Origin: Dasypus novemcinctus
Lineage: Eukaryota; Chordata; Mammalia; Cingulata; Dasypodidae
Direction: 5' to 3'
Assembly: GCF_030445035.2 (NCBI RefSeq)
Contig: NC_080680.1
Span: 91,951,157-92,015,156 of the forward strand
Length of the DNA stretch: 64,000 nt
Part shown: positions 35,430 through 47,135 of the stretch, piece after piece
Numbering within the stretch: the first letter of the stretch is position 1
Layout: every line of letters starts with the position of its first letter
Made by a program: the position numbers and the translations under genes
Notes under the pieces: model-generated
Told to the model about the DNA's origin: nothing
The model's input: only the letters and a program-made list of their open reading frames with translations
Database searches by the model: none

Positions 35430-35880
35430 TACCATTTGTTGACAATATTCACTGAGCACCTTCTGTGTTCCAGGCTGGTGCTTGGGATATAGCAATGAAC
35501 AAGACAGACCTGGTCCCTGCCAGGAGGGAGCTTTTCATCTATCAGGGAAGACAGACATTATATAAAAAGTAATAAAGAAGCTATTAAATATAAATCAGAC
35601 AGGTGCCATGTGGGTATGTAAAGGGTAAACTGTGACCTGATGGCAGCAGGGGGAGACCAGGGAGAGCTGAACCCTGAAGGAAGGATGAAAATGCCCAAAT
35701 CTCACCAGGTAAGAAGAGGGAAAAGGCATTTCAGACAGAGGGAGCAGCCTGCGAAGGGGCTGAGAGGCAGGGCAAGCATGGTGTGGCTGGGAGGCTGCAC
35801 CCATCCTGTGCAGCCGCAGCAGGGGATGGGAGGGGGGACTTGGCAGAGTGAGTTTGTGGGGCCAGACCACATCTTATAAA
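35430..35880 (+). repeat. ancient dispersed repeat fragment
   Basis: Begins TTCACTGAGCACCTTCTGTG, GCTTGGGATATAGCAATGAA, then CATTTCAGACAGAGGGAGCA and GCGAAGGGGCTGAGAGGCAG and ends GGCCAGACCACATCTTATAA. This is the leading half of a widespread old mammalian repeat whose trailing half is at 27.3-29.2 kb. Confidence 0.55.
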
Positions 35881-35894
35881 ATAGGGTCAGGCTG

Positions 35895-36055
35895 AGGAAG
35901 CTTTACTGGGCATAGGAGCCTCCGGGGGTCTTGTTAAAATGCCCATGCCAATCCAGAAGGTCTGGGGTGGGGCCTGAGATTGTGCATTTCTAGGAAGCCC
36001 CCAGGTGCTGCCCAGCCTGCCAGTCTGTGTACCATACTCTGAGTAGCTCATTCCT
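35895..36055 (+). mobile_element. MER5-like hAT-Charlie fossil
   Basis: GGGTCTTGTTAAAATGCCCA, GGTCTGGGGTGGGGCCTGAG and TGTGCATTTCTAGGAAGCCC are MER5A landmarks in order, followed by CATACTCTGAGTAGCTC near the 3' end. Terminal repeats are decayed. Confidence 0.7.
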
Positions 36056-36363
36056 GGACTGGCACTTTTTAGACTCTCTTCCAAACTGATAATTCTTTCT
36101 TCAAGTCAAATCTTTTCTAGCTGATTAGCTAGAAAAAGCAGAGCTAGTCAGGCAGGGCAGGAATTAGAACTAGAGGGGGCTCCCCACCACTAGTTGTGTG
36201 ACCCTGGTTGGTCTCATCACCTCAATAGGCCTGTTTCCCAACCTGTTTAAATGGGTGCTGCACCCCACCAAAGGGCTGTTTGAGATATGGTAAACATGCC
36301 TAGATTATTCTCTTTCTTAAGAATAAAAGTTTTCAAGTAATAATAATAAAAGTAGCTAAGAAG

Positions 36364-36807
36364 GGAAGTGGATGTGGCTCAAGTGATAGGGCTTCCGCCT
36401 CCCATATGGGAGGATCCAGGCTCCATCCCTAGGGCCTCCTGGTAAAAAAGATAAGAGAAAGCGTGCCGTGAGCAAGCCAGAGCCTGTGTGGCAAGCCAGT
36501 GCCCACGTGGTGAGCCAAGTGCCCACACAAGTGAGTCACACAGCAAGATGATGACGCAACAAAAGAGAGACAAAGGGGAGAGTCAAAAAGAGATGGAGAG
36601 ACAAGGTGAAGTGCAGCAGAGACCAGGAACTGAGGTGGTGCAATTGACAGGGAACTTCTCTCCACATCAGAGATCCCCAGGCTTGAATCGCGGTGAATCC
36701 TAGAGGAGAAAAAACAAGGGAAGGCAAAAAGAGAAATAGATACAGAAGATCACACAGCAAATGAATACAGAAAGCAAAAACAGCGGGGGTGGGTGGGTGG
36801 CGGGGGG
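36364..36807 (+). mobile_element. DAS-SINE, gtgcccacgtgg variant, perfect 14-bp target-site duplication
   Basis: Same subtype as the copy at 7.8 kb: head GGAAGTGGATGTGGCTCAAG, repeated GCAAGCCAGTGCCCACGTGG units, GATGATGACGCAACAAAAGA, gaactgaggtggtgcaattg and a G-rich end. AAGTAGCTAAGAAG occurs at 36350-36363 and 36808-36821. The usual A-rich tail is missing; the element ends at GGTGGCGGGGGG. Confidence 0.92.
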
Positions 36808-36849
36808 AAGTAGCTAAGAAGTACTAAGATTGCAAAGTAGAGGACCTAG

Positions 36850-37060
36850 GCTAACAGCTTTATGTTTCCTGTTTCATTGTATCATCAAAACTTTCTGAAA
36901 TAGGTGATAGAAAATTGTTCCCTTTTCCCAAATGAAAAGTAAGACTCAGAAAAAAAAAAAAAAGTATTCTAGCTAGGTCATGAATGATAAATGGCAGAAC
37001 CAGAACTTGACCCATGTGTAGCAAATCCCAGAACTTGTACTCCTGACCCTCAAGATGTGT
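36850..37060 (-). repeat. MIR, inverted
   Basis: CCAAATGAAAAGTAAGACTC, GGTCATGAATGATAAATGGC and AGAACCAGAACTTGACCCAT mark the inverted MIR; it contains an A15 run. Confidence 0.75.
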
Positions 37061-38184
37061 GTAGCCTTAAGGAGTTCAACAGGAGATTCCAGTGAATTGG
37101 AATTGCTTTGCAGGAACATTTTGATGCCAAGTCCTCATGGCTGCAAAGATTTCCAAAAGTAGTGGGTGAGAATTAAAAGGACACAGCTGCTGGGAGGACA
37201 GTTTGGACCCGAGCCAGAGTAGCCTGGTTAGTCAGATGGAAGGCAGAAAGCTCAGACCACCTGGATCAGAGGTTCTCCTCTGACCAGGGCATAAGGAACT
37301 GCCTGGGTGTGCTTAAAACCAGAATGCTAAGAGTTACTTGCCAAATCGTCACAAGACAGTACAAAGAACTTGAGCAAAGTGTTCAGGGACTAAGTAAAGA
37401 AATATTCCATTACCCCATCAGGGGCTGGACTTTTTTTTACAGCCAGCATTAAAATATTCAAGACTTCAGAAGGATTCTAGTAAAATTATAATCCTGTGTT
37501 TGACATCAAAATAATTTTCACAACAGCAGATTGATGACAGAAACACAGGTTTATGACTTCAATATGAGACTGTGGAGATCAAGTGCAGAGAAATCATTTT
37601 ATAGGACCAAATGCTCCCTCGAAGCAGATGCTTTTCTGCAAAATCCCTGAGGCCTACCGCCTCCCCCCAAATGCCTGTTTTCATATCAGAATGTTTATAA
37701 AAATATTGCATCACGTTCAGAATTCCGGGAGAGTCGCAGCTTGCTCAGCCTGATTTACTGAGGGAGCTAATGATGATAATCCTGCTGGAAGATTAAATTT
37801 CACTTCTACTATCTCTGATTTTTATAGCAATTTAAATCCTTAGCTTTATCCACTGTTCCCACAGTGTCGTGACAGTGCTTTGTGAGCTTTGCACCACCAT
37901 GAAACGACTGAGGGCATCTGGCTCACAGGGGCACCAGCCCCATATTTCAGTGAACTGGGAAGAAATATTTAGTGTGTCCCTTAGAGGCTCTTCAGGAGTC
38001 AGTCTGAGATTCAGATAACGCATGTGGTGGTTCTAGAATTCAGAGGTTTTACATACAATAGGACTTTAGACTGAAACTGAAGGGAGAAATGGGGGCCAGA
38101 GGCTGATGTCAGAGAAACTACTGTGAACAGGCAACTCTCCATCAAGTTACTCTATCTCACAGTGTTTCTTCCCTTGTCTCCCAT

Positions 38185-38335
38185 TTATTTAGTATGTGCA
38201 AGACATTGATGTACATGATCTCATTTAATCTTCACAACTGCCCTGAAGTGTAGTCATTCTCAATCCCCACTCTAGATGAGGAGATGAAGGCCCAAGGCCA
38301 CGGTGAGGGTGGAGCCTCACTTTGAACCAGCCCAG
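38185..38335 (-). repeat. MIR, inverted
   Basis: AGTATGTGCAAGACATTGAT, CTCATTTAATCTTCACAACT and TAGATGAGGAGATGAAGGCC give the inverted MIR order. Confidence 0.8.
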
Positions 38336-39399
38336 AGGAGTTCCAGAGCCTGCCCCCTTCCCACGTCGAGATGTAATTGAGCTAAGCCATGTGTGGTCCC
38401 TAATTCTGCAGGCTTTGGAGATGAATCTCATAGGAATCATTGGCTCTTCAAATCGGGTTCTTCTCATGATCGAGTGATGGAGGCTCTGACTTTATTGACC
38501 ATGAAAACTCCCTATATTTTTATGCCTTAAGCTATAAAATGCATTGAAAGTGAAACACTCTATAGTGCATAAAATTGTGCCAGTTTAAGCCACAGCATAT
38601 TAACCAGCTAATGGCAGACCAAAGGGCGTTTTTATCTTTTGATTATTACATTAATCTTCCATTAAAATTATCTATGTGATTATCACAAAGCAGTGCAGAT
38701 GATAAATTTAGGAAATAGTTGGCTTGTTAAGGATCGTTTTAAAATGCTTTTGCCAAGTTATATGTGCCAAAAATACACTGAAAACATAGATTGGCTGAGT
38801 GTGCAAACAATATAATCCAAAGATTGCTTTTATTAAAAAAGTATAACTTTATAAACTCTTATTTCCATACATAGTCTGTATTGTATGAAATCATCACCCA
38901 GCCCCGTGGTTCTCATGATTTATTGCTCTCAGCTGGTCACTTGGCGAGGCAGTGGGCTGAGCATGTCAGGCCTTCTGTACTCACGTACCAGCCTTTTAAC
39001 GCCTGCTGCTGGTAACTATCAGAGCAGAAACTTTGGAGGAGACAGTGTCAAATCCTCAGCCCCATGTCAGGCATGCCATCTTTTACTGCCTCCTGCGAGA
39101 GCCTGCTGGCTCTTTCCTAGAGTCACAGAGGCTTCTTCCCCTCCAGGCCTCGCAGGCGGCTCTCAGACTAGAATCAGAGGTGGTAGCTAGTTTCCTTAGC
39201 CAAAAATAATCAGGGTTCTTGTCATAATTTTTAGATATTTGACAATAAAGAGATACGGTGTTTTGCAGGAAAAGCCTCCGCCAGAGGGCAGTTAGGGGAA
39301 GTGGGAAGAGCAGTGTCTGAGGAAGTGAGCAGGAATGGGAGCAGGGGCCCCTGAGGAAGCCAGGAGTGCCTGGAGAACTAGAAAGTGTGAGCATCAAGG

Positions 39400-39610
39400 G
39401 CCTGACCACCTGCTCCAGACCCTAACCCTGATACTAACTAGCTTTTGTGACCTTGAGTAAATGCTATAATCATTCTGTGCCCTGGTTTTCTCATCTGTAC
39501 AATGGGGATGGCTAAGACATCCATCTCTTAAGATTATTGTGAAGATTAAATGAGTTCATCCTTGAAAAGTACTCCAAGCAGTGCATGGTTGTAAGCATCT
39601 ATATTATGCA
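39400..39610 (+). repeat. MIR
   Basis: GTGACCTTGAGTAAATGCTA, TTTTCTCATCTGTACAATGG, GGATGGCTAAGACATCC and GTGAAGATTAAATGAGTTCA are MIR landmarks in order. Confidence 0.85.
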
Positions 39611-39769
39611 GCCGCCACCACCACCGCTGCCACTTCTCAGCCACAGGCCTGTCCTCGGGACTGGGCACAGGTCTGATCATAGCACTAGCTCCCTTTCTGG
39701 GCCTCTTACTGCTGACTTGGACTGGCCTGTCTGACCTTGCCACACACTGGACTGTGGCCACCCGAGCTG

Positions 39770-40100
39770 CTGTAGTCCCAGGAACACCTTGCTCCGTTCC
39801 ACTGGTGTGCCTTGTGCACACTGGTTCGCCCCTGCCCCCTTTCCCCAGGTGCTCCTATTTATCTTCAAAGCCCAGCTCATTCATTTCTCTGCAAGCCTTC
39901 TCTACCCACACCTCCCTGATAGTTCCTCACCCATTCTTCTGTGCTCCTCTGCACCTGTTGTTGCACTTATCATGCTGGTGGACACTCCCTAGGCAGAGAG
40001 TTCCTTGGGGCAGGACTACATCTTACTTACCCACCTGTCTCTTGAACCAAATCTGGAATAGGTTTAGGCATAGCAGGTGCTCGCTGCTGAAGGTGAAGGT
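39770..40100 (+). repeat. L2 3'-end fragment
   Basis: TCTTCAAAGCCCAGCTCATT, CAGAGAGTTCCTTGGGGCAG and TAGGCATAGCAGGTGCTCGC are L2 landmarks. Confidence 0.75.
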
Positions 40101-40494
40101 GAAAACGGCCTTATGTGCAGCTGCTACACCAAGTGGTTAATCCAAGAGTGTGGATGAAAAGATCCCCAAGAGATATATGTGAAAACAGCAGCATGCAGAG
40201 GGCCAAGCAGTGCAGTGTGCAAAGTCCTCCTTGTTGTCTGAGCAGTAACCCAGGAAGTATCTCAAGAAGCCACGACAGCAGCCCCCAGCTGTGCACTGTT
40301 CACACAGGGCCTTTGCGGCCCTCTCACAGCATTGACCTTGACTGACTGGGTTAGTCCTCCTCTCTGAGCCTTACTTTCCTTTTTGTCAAATGACCCCTGG
40401 CTGGCAAGCTGGTTGTGAGCATTAAAGGAAATACCACAGTTGGAAGCCCCGTACCTGGCTAGTAGGAAGTGGAATGTTGAACTTGTTTTGCTTT

Positions 40495-40610
40495 GTTTTT
40501 TTTCATCTCTGTGATATTCTCATCTCTCGGAGGAGGAAGTGAGGCTCAGGGAGATTACATGCCCGCCCTTGGTTGTGTGTGGGCGAGGAGCAGAACCGAG
40601 AAGCATAGTA
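40495..40610 (-). repeat. MIR fragment, inverted
   Basis: GGAGGAAGTGAGGCTCAGGG, AGATTACATGCCCGCCCTTG and GAGCAGAACCGAGAAGC are inverted MIR core sequence. Confidence 0.6.
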
Positions 40611-40878
40611 CATGGCCTTCCAGAGGCAGCATGTGCTGAGGGAACACAGGCTCTGGAATCAGAAGGCCTTAGGAGTCACTCATCTTCTCCAAGCCTCCAT
40701 TTTCCTTCATAAAGGCAGGGGTTTTGGTCTCAGCCTGCCAGGTTGCTGTGATCACTGGGCTCCACCACCTAAGGGGACCCAGCCTGGGTCAGAGCCCTCC
40801 TTTCTAACCCTTGCCTTGCCTTGGACCATCAGGGACCCAGCCTGGCAAATAACTGAGCTGTGTCCTCTTGCTTTCTAG

Positions 40879-41004
40879 GTTAACTACATCCTGGAATCAC
40901 GAGCAAGCACTGCCCGGGCTGACTATTTTGCTCAAAAACAAAGAAAACTGAACAGACGTACAAGCTTCAGCTTCCAGAAGGAGAAGAAATCAGGGCAGCA
41001 ATGA
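40879..41004 (+). CDS. MAPKAP1: MAPKAP1 (SIN1) terminal coding exon: end of PH domain and C-terminal tail
   Basis: The exon starts after CTTTCTAG in phase 0 and encodes 41 residues before TGA at 41002-41004. The first half ([17 protein letters not shown]) completes the PH-domain C-terminal helix. The remainder is a basic tail containing [12 protein letters not shown] and ending KEKKSGQQ. The RRTS stretch (T509/S510 in human-style numbering) fits a basophilic-kinase consensus; that it is phosphorylated here is inference. The ending at residue 522 agrees with the expected full-length protein, so the reading frame looks intact. Upstream parts of the protein (N-terminal region, CRIM domain, RAS-binding domain and the start of the PH domain) lie outside the window on the left. 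Confidence 0.95.
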   Translation, partial: VNYILESRASTARADYFAQKQRKLNRRTSFSFQKEKKSGQQ

Positions 41005-41381
41005 CACTGGCCTCCAGCTTCAATCTGTTGACGAAGCTCAGAGCCTGCCTTCCAGGGCCCAGGTGCCCTTAGAGCCCACCTTGTGTCCTGCAGCCCTGGG
41101 AGAAAGGCCAGCCTCTGGCTCATGGACACAGGGCTAGTGGGCTCTTGGGGAAGATATGGGAGGGACACCCCTAGGATGGAGCTGAGGAGCAATGGCTATG
41201 GTTAGTAGTGCCCGGGGACCGGGCCACCACCAAGAGGAACCACGTGCTGCCCAGCCATTTTCACTGCCTGGTGACCCTGCCCCAGGATGTACATAGCCAT
41301 GCGCAGACACTTCCTTGCAACCTTGATCAAATTTCTAAAAGCAAATGAAGAACAAAAATGTACATTTCTTTTTTTCCTTTT

Positions 41382-41387
41382 AATAAA
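41382..41387 (+). terminator. proximal MAPKAP1 poly(A) signal AATAAA
   Basis: A canonical AATAAA lies 378 bases after the stop codon. It is preceded by a T-rich tract and followed within about 20 bases by a GT/T-rich stretch (gtatactctttatcatggtt), as expected for a working cleavage site. Confidence 0.7.
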
Positions 41388-42442
41388 CAGGTATACTCTT
41401 TATCATGGTTAGTATGATGGACCATTCTTTGGGGTAGAGGATTGATTATGTTATTCTCTTTAAAATCCATTCCCATATTGAACAGGCAGATTGGAAAAGC
41501 TATGGCTCGATTTCTCAGAAGAAATGTTTAGGGCTTAGTCAATAGTTTTAACTATGCCATTTGTTTAAATGAGTGCATTTGCTCTGAAGATGGTATCTTA
41601 CTAAAAGTTAGTAAAGTGACCTAGTATTGTGTGTACAAGCTGTATTGTTCCCATTCAAAAAGCCTTTTCTCCTCAACATGCCCAGCCCGCTGATTTCAGA
41701 GAGACAAAACTATGTCTAAAGCACAGCAGGATGGAAGTACATGGCTTGACGGCCAGTCTTCAGGTCATGCTAAGCTCCCAGCCAGAAAGCAAGTATAAAT
41801 TTCAGCTGATAGTTAGAACTGCATGTGAATTTTTCATGGAATTGAATTAGTCTCTGCTTCACTGTCTTTAAAAGGGCCTCAGTTCCCTTTCTTCTTCCCC
41901 ATCATATACAACACCTGCCTCCTGGTTTAGGCGGTCGAAGCTGCTAAGCCAAGATTCCAAGGGGAAAAGGAAACCTTGCTTCCACGGTTTCCATCATCCT
42001 GGGTTGGGAAAAGGCATGGGATTGGGTGTCCACTGACAGACACCTCTGGCCACACCAGATGCCTCCGTGGTCCTCCACCAACCTCTACAGTGTCCCTCTT
42101 ACAGGGACATCTTTCATACCATCCCGAGGACCTGCACTTAAAACGTTTTTTTAATTGTTATACGGGAAGATATGTGTCTTTAAAACACCATCTCGAAGTC
42201 GAGTGTATTTCTTTGCACTAAAGGTCATTTTAATGAATTCCTCTTTCATTCTGAACTTTGTTCAGCCAACAGAAGCATCCTTTTCTAATGTCTTCCATTC
42301 TTACTCACTCTGGAAACAAATATTTGTAGCTTGCTATCCGTATTTGAATTTTTAGCAATTTTATATTTAGATATCTTTTAGAAATGTAAACGACTAATTT
42401 GGTCATTAAATCTTGTGACATTCAGTATTAAAATGGTATTAA

Positions 42443-42448
42443 AATAAA
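42443..42448 (+). terminator. possible distal MAPKAP1 poly(A) signal AATAAA
   Basis: A second canonical hexamer ends a repeat-free, AT-rich stretch about 1.44 kb after the stop codon. Use of this site would give the long 3'UTR; this is inference from position only. Confidence 0.4.
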
Positions 42449-42669
42449 AGTCATAAAATACCCTCTTTTGCAAATTGCTTTGGATTCCTAAAGTCTTGAG
42501 TACAGTAAAGCTCTGAACAAAATACTGAAGACAGTGACTGTAGCTAATCACTCTGGGTGGTGACATCTGCTGGCAACTGACATGGTACTAGATGTCTCTG
42601 ATACACACCGTGGGCTTCCTTCAGTCCTCCTCAAGACAGGATGACCCTCTTCACTCAATGGTGACATTG

Positions 42670-42850
42670 AAATCATCACCTCCTTCAATTACAAAATCAA
42701 CACAATTCTTTTATTGTGAAATATAACACATTCACTTTAATGCAGCTTGAGGAATAATAGAAGGGGAGCACTGGGTAACCACCACCCAGATCAACCAGAA
42801 TCAAGACTGTTTAACAGCAGTTTTTCTTCAGCCTCCCTCATACCCTATGC
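42670..42850 (-). mobile_element. possible old L1-derived fragment, inverted
   Basis: TTTTATTGTGAAATATAACA, CATTCACTTTAATG and ACCACCACCCAGATCAACCA look like an inverted old L1 segment. Placed just beyond the possible distal MAPKAP1 poly(A) site. Confidence 0.45.
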
Positions 42851-44904
42851 CTCAATTTTAAGATAACACTGGAGTTCCTCAAGGACATAGGGCATCGCTC
42901 CTTCCTGTGTCCCAGCACCAGGCACAGTGCAGGAGCTCCGGTACATCTTGGTTGTACTTGTGACCTAACAAGCCCACTTCTGCTTCTAGCTCCTAACTTA
43001 GCATCAGTGTGGACCCCTGCCAAATGTGGGTGCAAAAAGCTTGATGAGCTCTCATGAACACAGTTTGGGGCTTTCCGAAATGTGGGGAGACTGACAGGCC
43101 TGGGCAATGGGCACCTACTTGGAGCCCAGGCTGTGGCACCCACTGAGAACCACCTTCCATCTATGGGCCTCCTACAGGCCCGGCACTTTACAAGAACACA
43201 GTAGCTTGTGTAGCTTCCACAGCCACCCTATGGCAGGTCTTACCATTACCTCTATTCCAGGGCTGGGCAAAGTACCCCTCACTGGCCTGGGGACACCATG
43301 AGTGACTGGCAGGCCACAGTCATGTTGTGACCGCTGTGGTATGCCCTCCACAGTTGGTGGTTCTGTAGCCCAGAGCTGGGCCTGCCTCCTTGGGGCCTCA
43401 GTTTCCTAATCTGTCAGAGAATGTGCTAGATTGGATGACCACTGCAGACCCTTCTAGGGAGCTCTAAATGTCTCAGGATCATGGTGAGCCCAACCTTCCT
43501 TATAGCGGTTTCTGTTTGCCAAACTTTGAGGAGTTTGCTTCTGAATGAGAATTTTAAAAGTTGAAATATACCACAGGGGTCCTTTAGTCCAGCCTCTCTT
43601 GGAGCAGTAAGTACTTGTTTGAGCTCAGAGTCTTTGAGCCTCAGCTTGCACACCTCTGGTGATGAGAGCACTCACTGCTCCTCAATTCAATGCGCCTCCT
43701 TATTGGTCCGTTTGATTGCTCTTAGCTAACTTCACTGACTGCTGGCTCCCGACCAGCTCAGCGGCTCAATACTATGCCACCTGTCCCTGCAGGTCGGACC
43801 TCTCTGCCTACCTCTGACTGGCACCTGCCTTCCTTCCTAACCTGGGGCCCCCAGGACCAGTGTACCCCCTCCCCAGAAGGCCCATCAGCCGTTTGGAAAC
43901 CACACTCATCCCTTTGAGTCTCCTCTTCATGGATTAACAAGCTGGAAGACGATCCCATCCCTTTCAGGTCCCTGAAAACCTGCCAGCTATTTCTTAGGGT
44001 TCCCCAATCCCAGGTCAAGGACTGTGAAAATTAGGGGTAAAGAGGGGAGAAAGACTCAACTCAGCCATCAAGACCCTCACAGCCCGGTGAGGCCAAGGGG
44101 TGGGCAAGTGACCCTCAAGCTATAATGTAGTGAACTCTGTGCGAACACTGGGGGCCAGCGTAGGCTGGACGGTATCAGCAGAGAGGACAAGGAGGCAGGA
44201 GGGAAGAGTGCAGACAAAGACCTGGAGGCCTGAGGGTACCCCCAGGGCAGCAGCCAGCACCAGGGCAGGGGCCCAGATCACTCGTGTCAGGCCCTGTCCA
44301 ACCCTGTTGGAGCCGGACAGCCCCAGCTCCTGATGGGCCCCCTGCATGCCATGGGACCAGAACAAGCCCCTTCCGCTCTCAGAGCTCCTGCTGAAAAGGG
44401 AGGACGCGTAGCACGATGAGTCGATAGACCAAGGTCTGAGGACAGGGGCGAGGCCACCGCTGCAGCCTCCCAGGAGAGGAGGAAGTGCGCCTCCCCACCT
44501 GCCCCAGGAGGGAGAAGCCCAGTTGTTCCTCCAAGACCCAGACTCCTGGACCACTTTTGTCCTTCCCAGCAGGGTGCAGAGATGGAAGCTGGGGCTGAAG
44601 AAGGGGAACCGTGAGACCGGGAATAGAGAACCGAAGTAGGCAGAGGCGTTTCCTGCAACTGGCCCATGCAGCCCTGCCCAGCTGCCCGCGCCCTGCACCC
44701 CAGCGCCCACCTCAGCAGGAGGCCCCAGGGAGCTACCGCAGAGCTGCAGGAGCAGCACTAAGCGGACTGGCCCCGCCCCGATTCCTAGCACAGGCTCCTG
44801 ACCCCTGATTCTTGCCGGTGCTGGCAACCGAGAGCTTTTCTTCCACCAGTGAAGGAAGAATAGGAAGGGAAAGGGAGAGAAAAAGCAGGGGCTTCCTCCC
44901 ACAC

Positions 44905-45265
44905 TCGAGGTCAAAGGCCTCAGGTGCCGACTCAAATCCCAGCTCCCACATCTGGTCTGTGATCTTGACGTTATGCTCTGAGCATTCTGAATGGGGAATA
45001 ATAAACGGAACCCACCCCATAGCTCACTGTGAGGGTCAGTCGGTCCATGGAGGGGGTGCGGTGGAGGTGTCCTACAGCCGGCCCAAACCCCAGCTCCTCC
45101 ACTTCACTGGCCTCTAAGCGATTCCCTTCTCTGTGCCTTGTCCATGTCTGTAAAATGGGTTGAAAACGCCACCTCTCAGGGCTGGAACCAAGATCTAAGG
45201 AGACAATATATGCACAGTGCCTGGTGAATATACATTTGGTAAATGTTAGCTGTTGGTCTTAACAT
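44905..45265 (+). repeat. two adjacent MIR copies
   Basis: The first (about 44905-45020) has GACTCAAATCCCAGCTCCCA and ATGGGGAATAATAA. The second (about 45085-45265) has CTCCTCCACTTCACTGGCCT, CATGTCTGTAAAATGGGTTG and CAGTGCCTGGTGAATATACA. Both lie on the + strand. Confidence 0.75.
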
Positions 45266-45639
45266 CTGTCATTTCATTTAATCCAGTTGCCTGGGTGCCA
45301 TGTTTCCCCTAGCGGTGCTGTCCCTAAGAGGGGCCCAGCTGTGCCTGAGCCATCCATTCCTTGTGCTACAGAGCGCTAAGAAGCTGCCCAGACCAGTTGC
45401 CTCCATGCCCAGGAGGGAGGGACCACAGGAGCCAGGCCTCAGCCTGCTGCCTCCAGGACAAAAGGCTGTGACACCCAGTCAAAGTCCCAGAGGTGCCTGG
45501 GAGTGCACAGAAACAAACATGCCTGTCCCAGATGTTCTAAGAAACACTGGAAGCTTCTTTTCATGAAACACCTGCATTTCAATTACTAGGATGGCACATA
45601 CTCTTGGATGTAACAGGGCCACAGGGAAGAGAAAGATTT

Positions 45640-46070
45640 TAAGTCATATATGCCTGGCAGAGCTCATCAAGCTGCTTAACGCCTGTGCCTCAGCTTCCTC
45701 ATCTATAAAATGGACAAATAGCACCACTCTCTCCCGGGTGACCTAAGGATTCTGGGCATGTAACACCTGGCATGTACTTGGCCCAAGGCAGATTCTTCCT
45801 CTCCCGTCCTGGTTCCGCCCCCCCCCCCCCCATAAGTCTGTCATAAGTCCCTCGCCACTCTGTCTCTAACTGACCTCGGCACCCCCTACCCCCTACCCCA
45901 CCCTGCCCCACCTCACCAACTGTTTTTATCAAACAAACCATCAGTAAGTGCCTTTTACAAAAAGGGTTCAAATTCCAACTCTGTGGCTCCGTGTGCTCAG
46001 GTGAGTTACTTTGTTTCTCTGAGCATCCATTTCCTTTTCTGAAAAAAGGGGACAATAATAACTGCTTATA
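45640..46070 (+). repeat. MIR-derived sequence, two copies, with a C14 run
   Basis: About 45640-45770 has CTCAGCTTCCTCATCTATAA and AATGGACAAATAG. About 45955-46070 has GGGTTCAAATTCCAACTCTG and GGACAATAATAACTGCTTAT. Between them is CCGC14AT at 45818-45831. Confidence 0.7.
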
Positions 46071-46104
46071 AAAGGGGGGGGGGGGTTGTGAGGACTGGAT
46101 TAGT

Positions 46105-46415
46105 TTACTAGCCAGGATGGGCCAGGCTCTGCCACAGTATCAAACAACCCCAAAGTCTCAGGGGCTTCACACTACAAAAGTTTCTCTCTTTCACATAGAG
46201 TCACCTGTGGGGCCAGGTGACTCTCCAAGGCAGCCTCCTGCTGCTTCCACAAAGGTCATGGCAGGGGTCAGAAGGGCTTGAGAATGGAGCAGAACAACTC
46301 AACCTGTGGTTCAAGTGTGACCTATGTCACTCTCCACTTCCACTCAGATTTCATTGGCAGAACTAGTCACAGGCTGATGCCTACTAAAAGGGGACAGGGG
46401 AGTGTAATCATCCAA
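46105..46415 (-). mobile_element. possible old LTR fragment, inverted
   Basis: CAAACAACCCCAAAGTCTCA, GGGGCTTCACACTACAAAAG and the following CACTTCCACTCAGATTTCAT, TTGGCAGAACTAGTCACAGG resemble an inverted MaLR/ERV-type LTR. Family not assigned. Confidence 0.4.
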
Positions 46416-46427
46416 GGACTGAAAATC

Positions 46428-46456
46428 ACAAACAAACAAACAAATAAACAAATAAG
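46428..46456. repeat. (CAAA)n/(AAATA)n simple repeat
   Basis: AAACAAACAAACAAATAAAC followed by AAATAAG. Confidence 0.9.
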
Positions 46457-46703
46457 TTCACGAATGTTGGGAAACAGTAGTGAAATCTGCCATCATGATG
46501 TGACTACGTGACTCTGTGCTTCCCCAAGTTCCCCATTCACAGGCCACGCTGAGGCAGCACCTGGTCTATGAGTGAATATTTTCCCTTTAAAAATTGATTC
46601 AAGCTAACATTGTTCTCTACCTCATCCTAAACAAAAATAGCCATGGAATCATGGATTTGGTGTTCTAGCTATATCTTTTCCGGTGCACATTAAAGTAAAT
46701 ACA

Positions 46704-47135
46704 GGGAAGTGGACTCGGCCCAGTGGTTAGGGCGTCCGTCTACCACATGGGAGGTCCGTGGTTCAAACCCAGATCCTCCTTGACCCGTGTGGAGCTGGCC
46801 ATGCGCAGTGCTGATGCGCACAAGGAGTGCCCTGCCACGCAGGGGTGTCCCCCGCGTAGGGGAGCCCCACGCACAAGGAGTGCGCCCCGTAAGGAAAGCC
46901 GCCCAGCGCAACAGAAAGTGCAGCCTGCCCAGGAATGGCGCTGCACACACGGAGAGCTGACACAGCAAGATGACGCGACAAAAAGAAACACAGATTCCCA
47001 TGCCAATGACAACAGAAGCGGACAAAGAAGAACACGCAGCAAATAGACACAGAGAACAGACAACTGGGGCGGGGTGGTGGTGGGGGGCGGGGGGGAAGGA
47101 GAGAAATAAATAATAAATAAATCTTTAAAAAAAAA
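46704..47135 (+). mobile_element. DAS-SINE, full length, downstream of MAPKAP1
   Basis: Head GGGAAGTGGACTCGGCCCAG, B box GGTTCAAACCC, complete body, GGGGCGGGGTGGTGGTGGGG and tail AAATAAATAATAAATAAATC. TAAAGTAAATACA (46691-46703) and TAAAGTAAGTACA (47136-47148) form a 13-bp duplication with one mismatch. Confidence 0.93.

Larger units (their letters stand above)
34973..40878 (+). other. MAPKAP1: MAPKAP1 last intron, 5.9 kb
   Basis: The intron is bounded by GTAAGT and TTTCTAG in phase 0. It contains a DAS-SINE with perfect target-site duplication at 36.4 kb, a MER5-like hAT fossil, MIR and L2 remnants, and a repeat-poor AT-rich segment at about 38.5-38.9 kb. Confidence 0.9.
41005..42465 (+). 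other. MAPKAP1: MAPKAP1 3' untranslated region (minimum to about 41405; possible extended form to about 42465)
   Basis: Sequence follows the stop codon without any recognisable interspersed repeat, unlike almost every other kilobase here, which fits selection on a 3'UTR. Two AATAAA signals, at 41382 and 42443, define short and long versions of about 0.4 and 1.46 kb. The end coordinates are estimates placed 15-20 bases after each signal. Confidence 0.65.
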
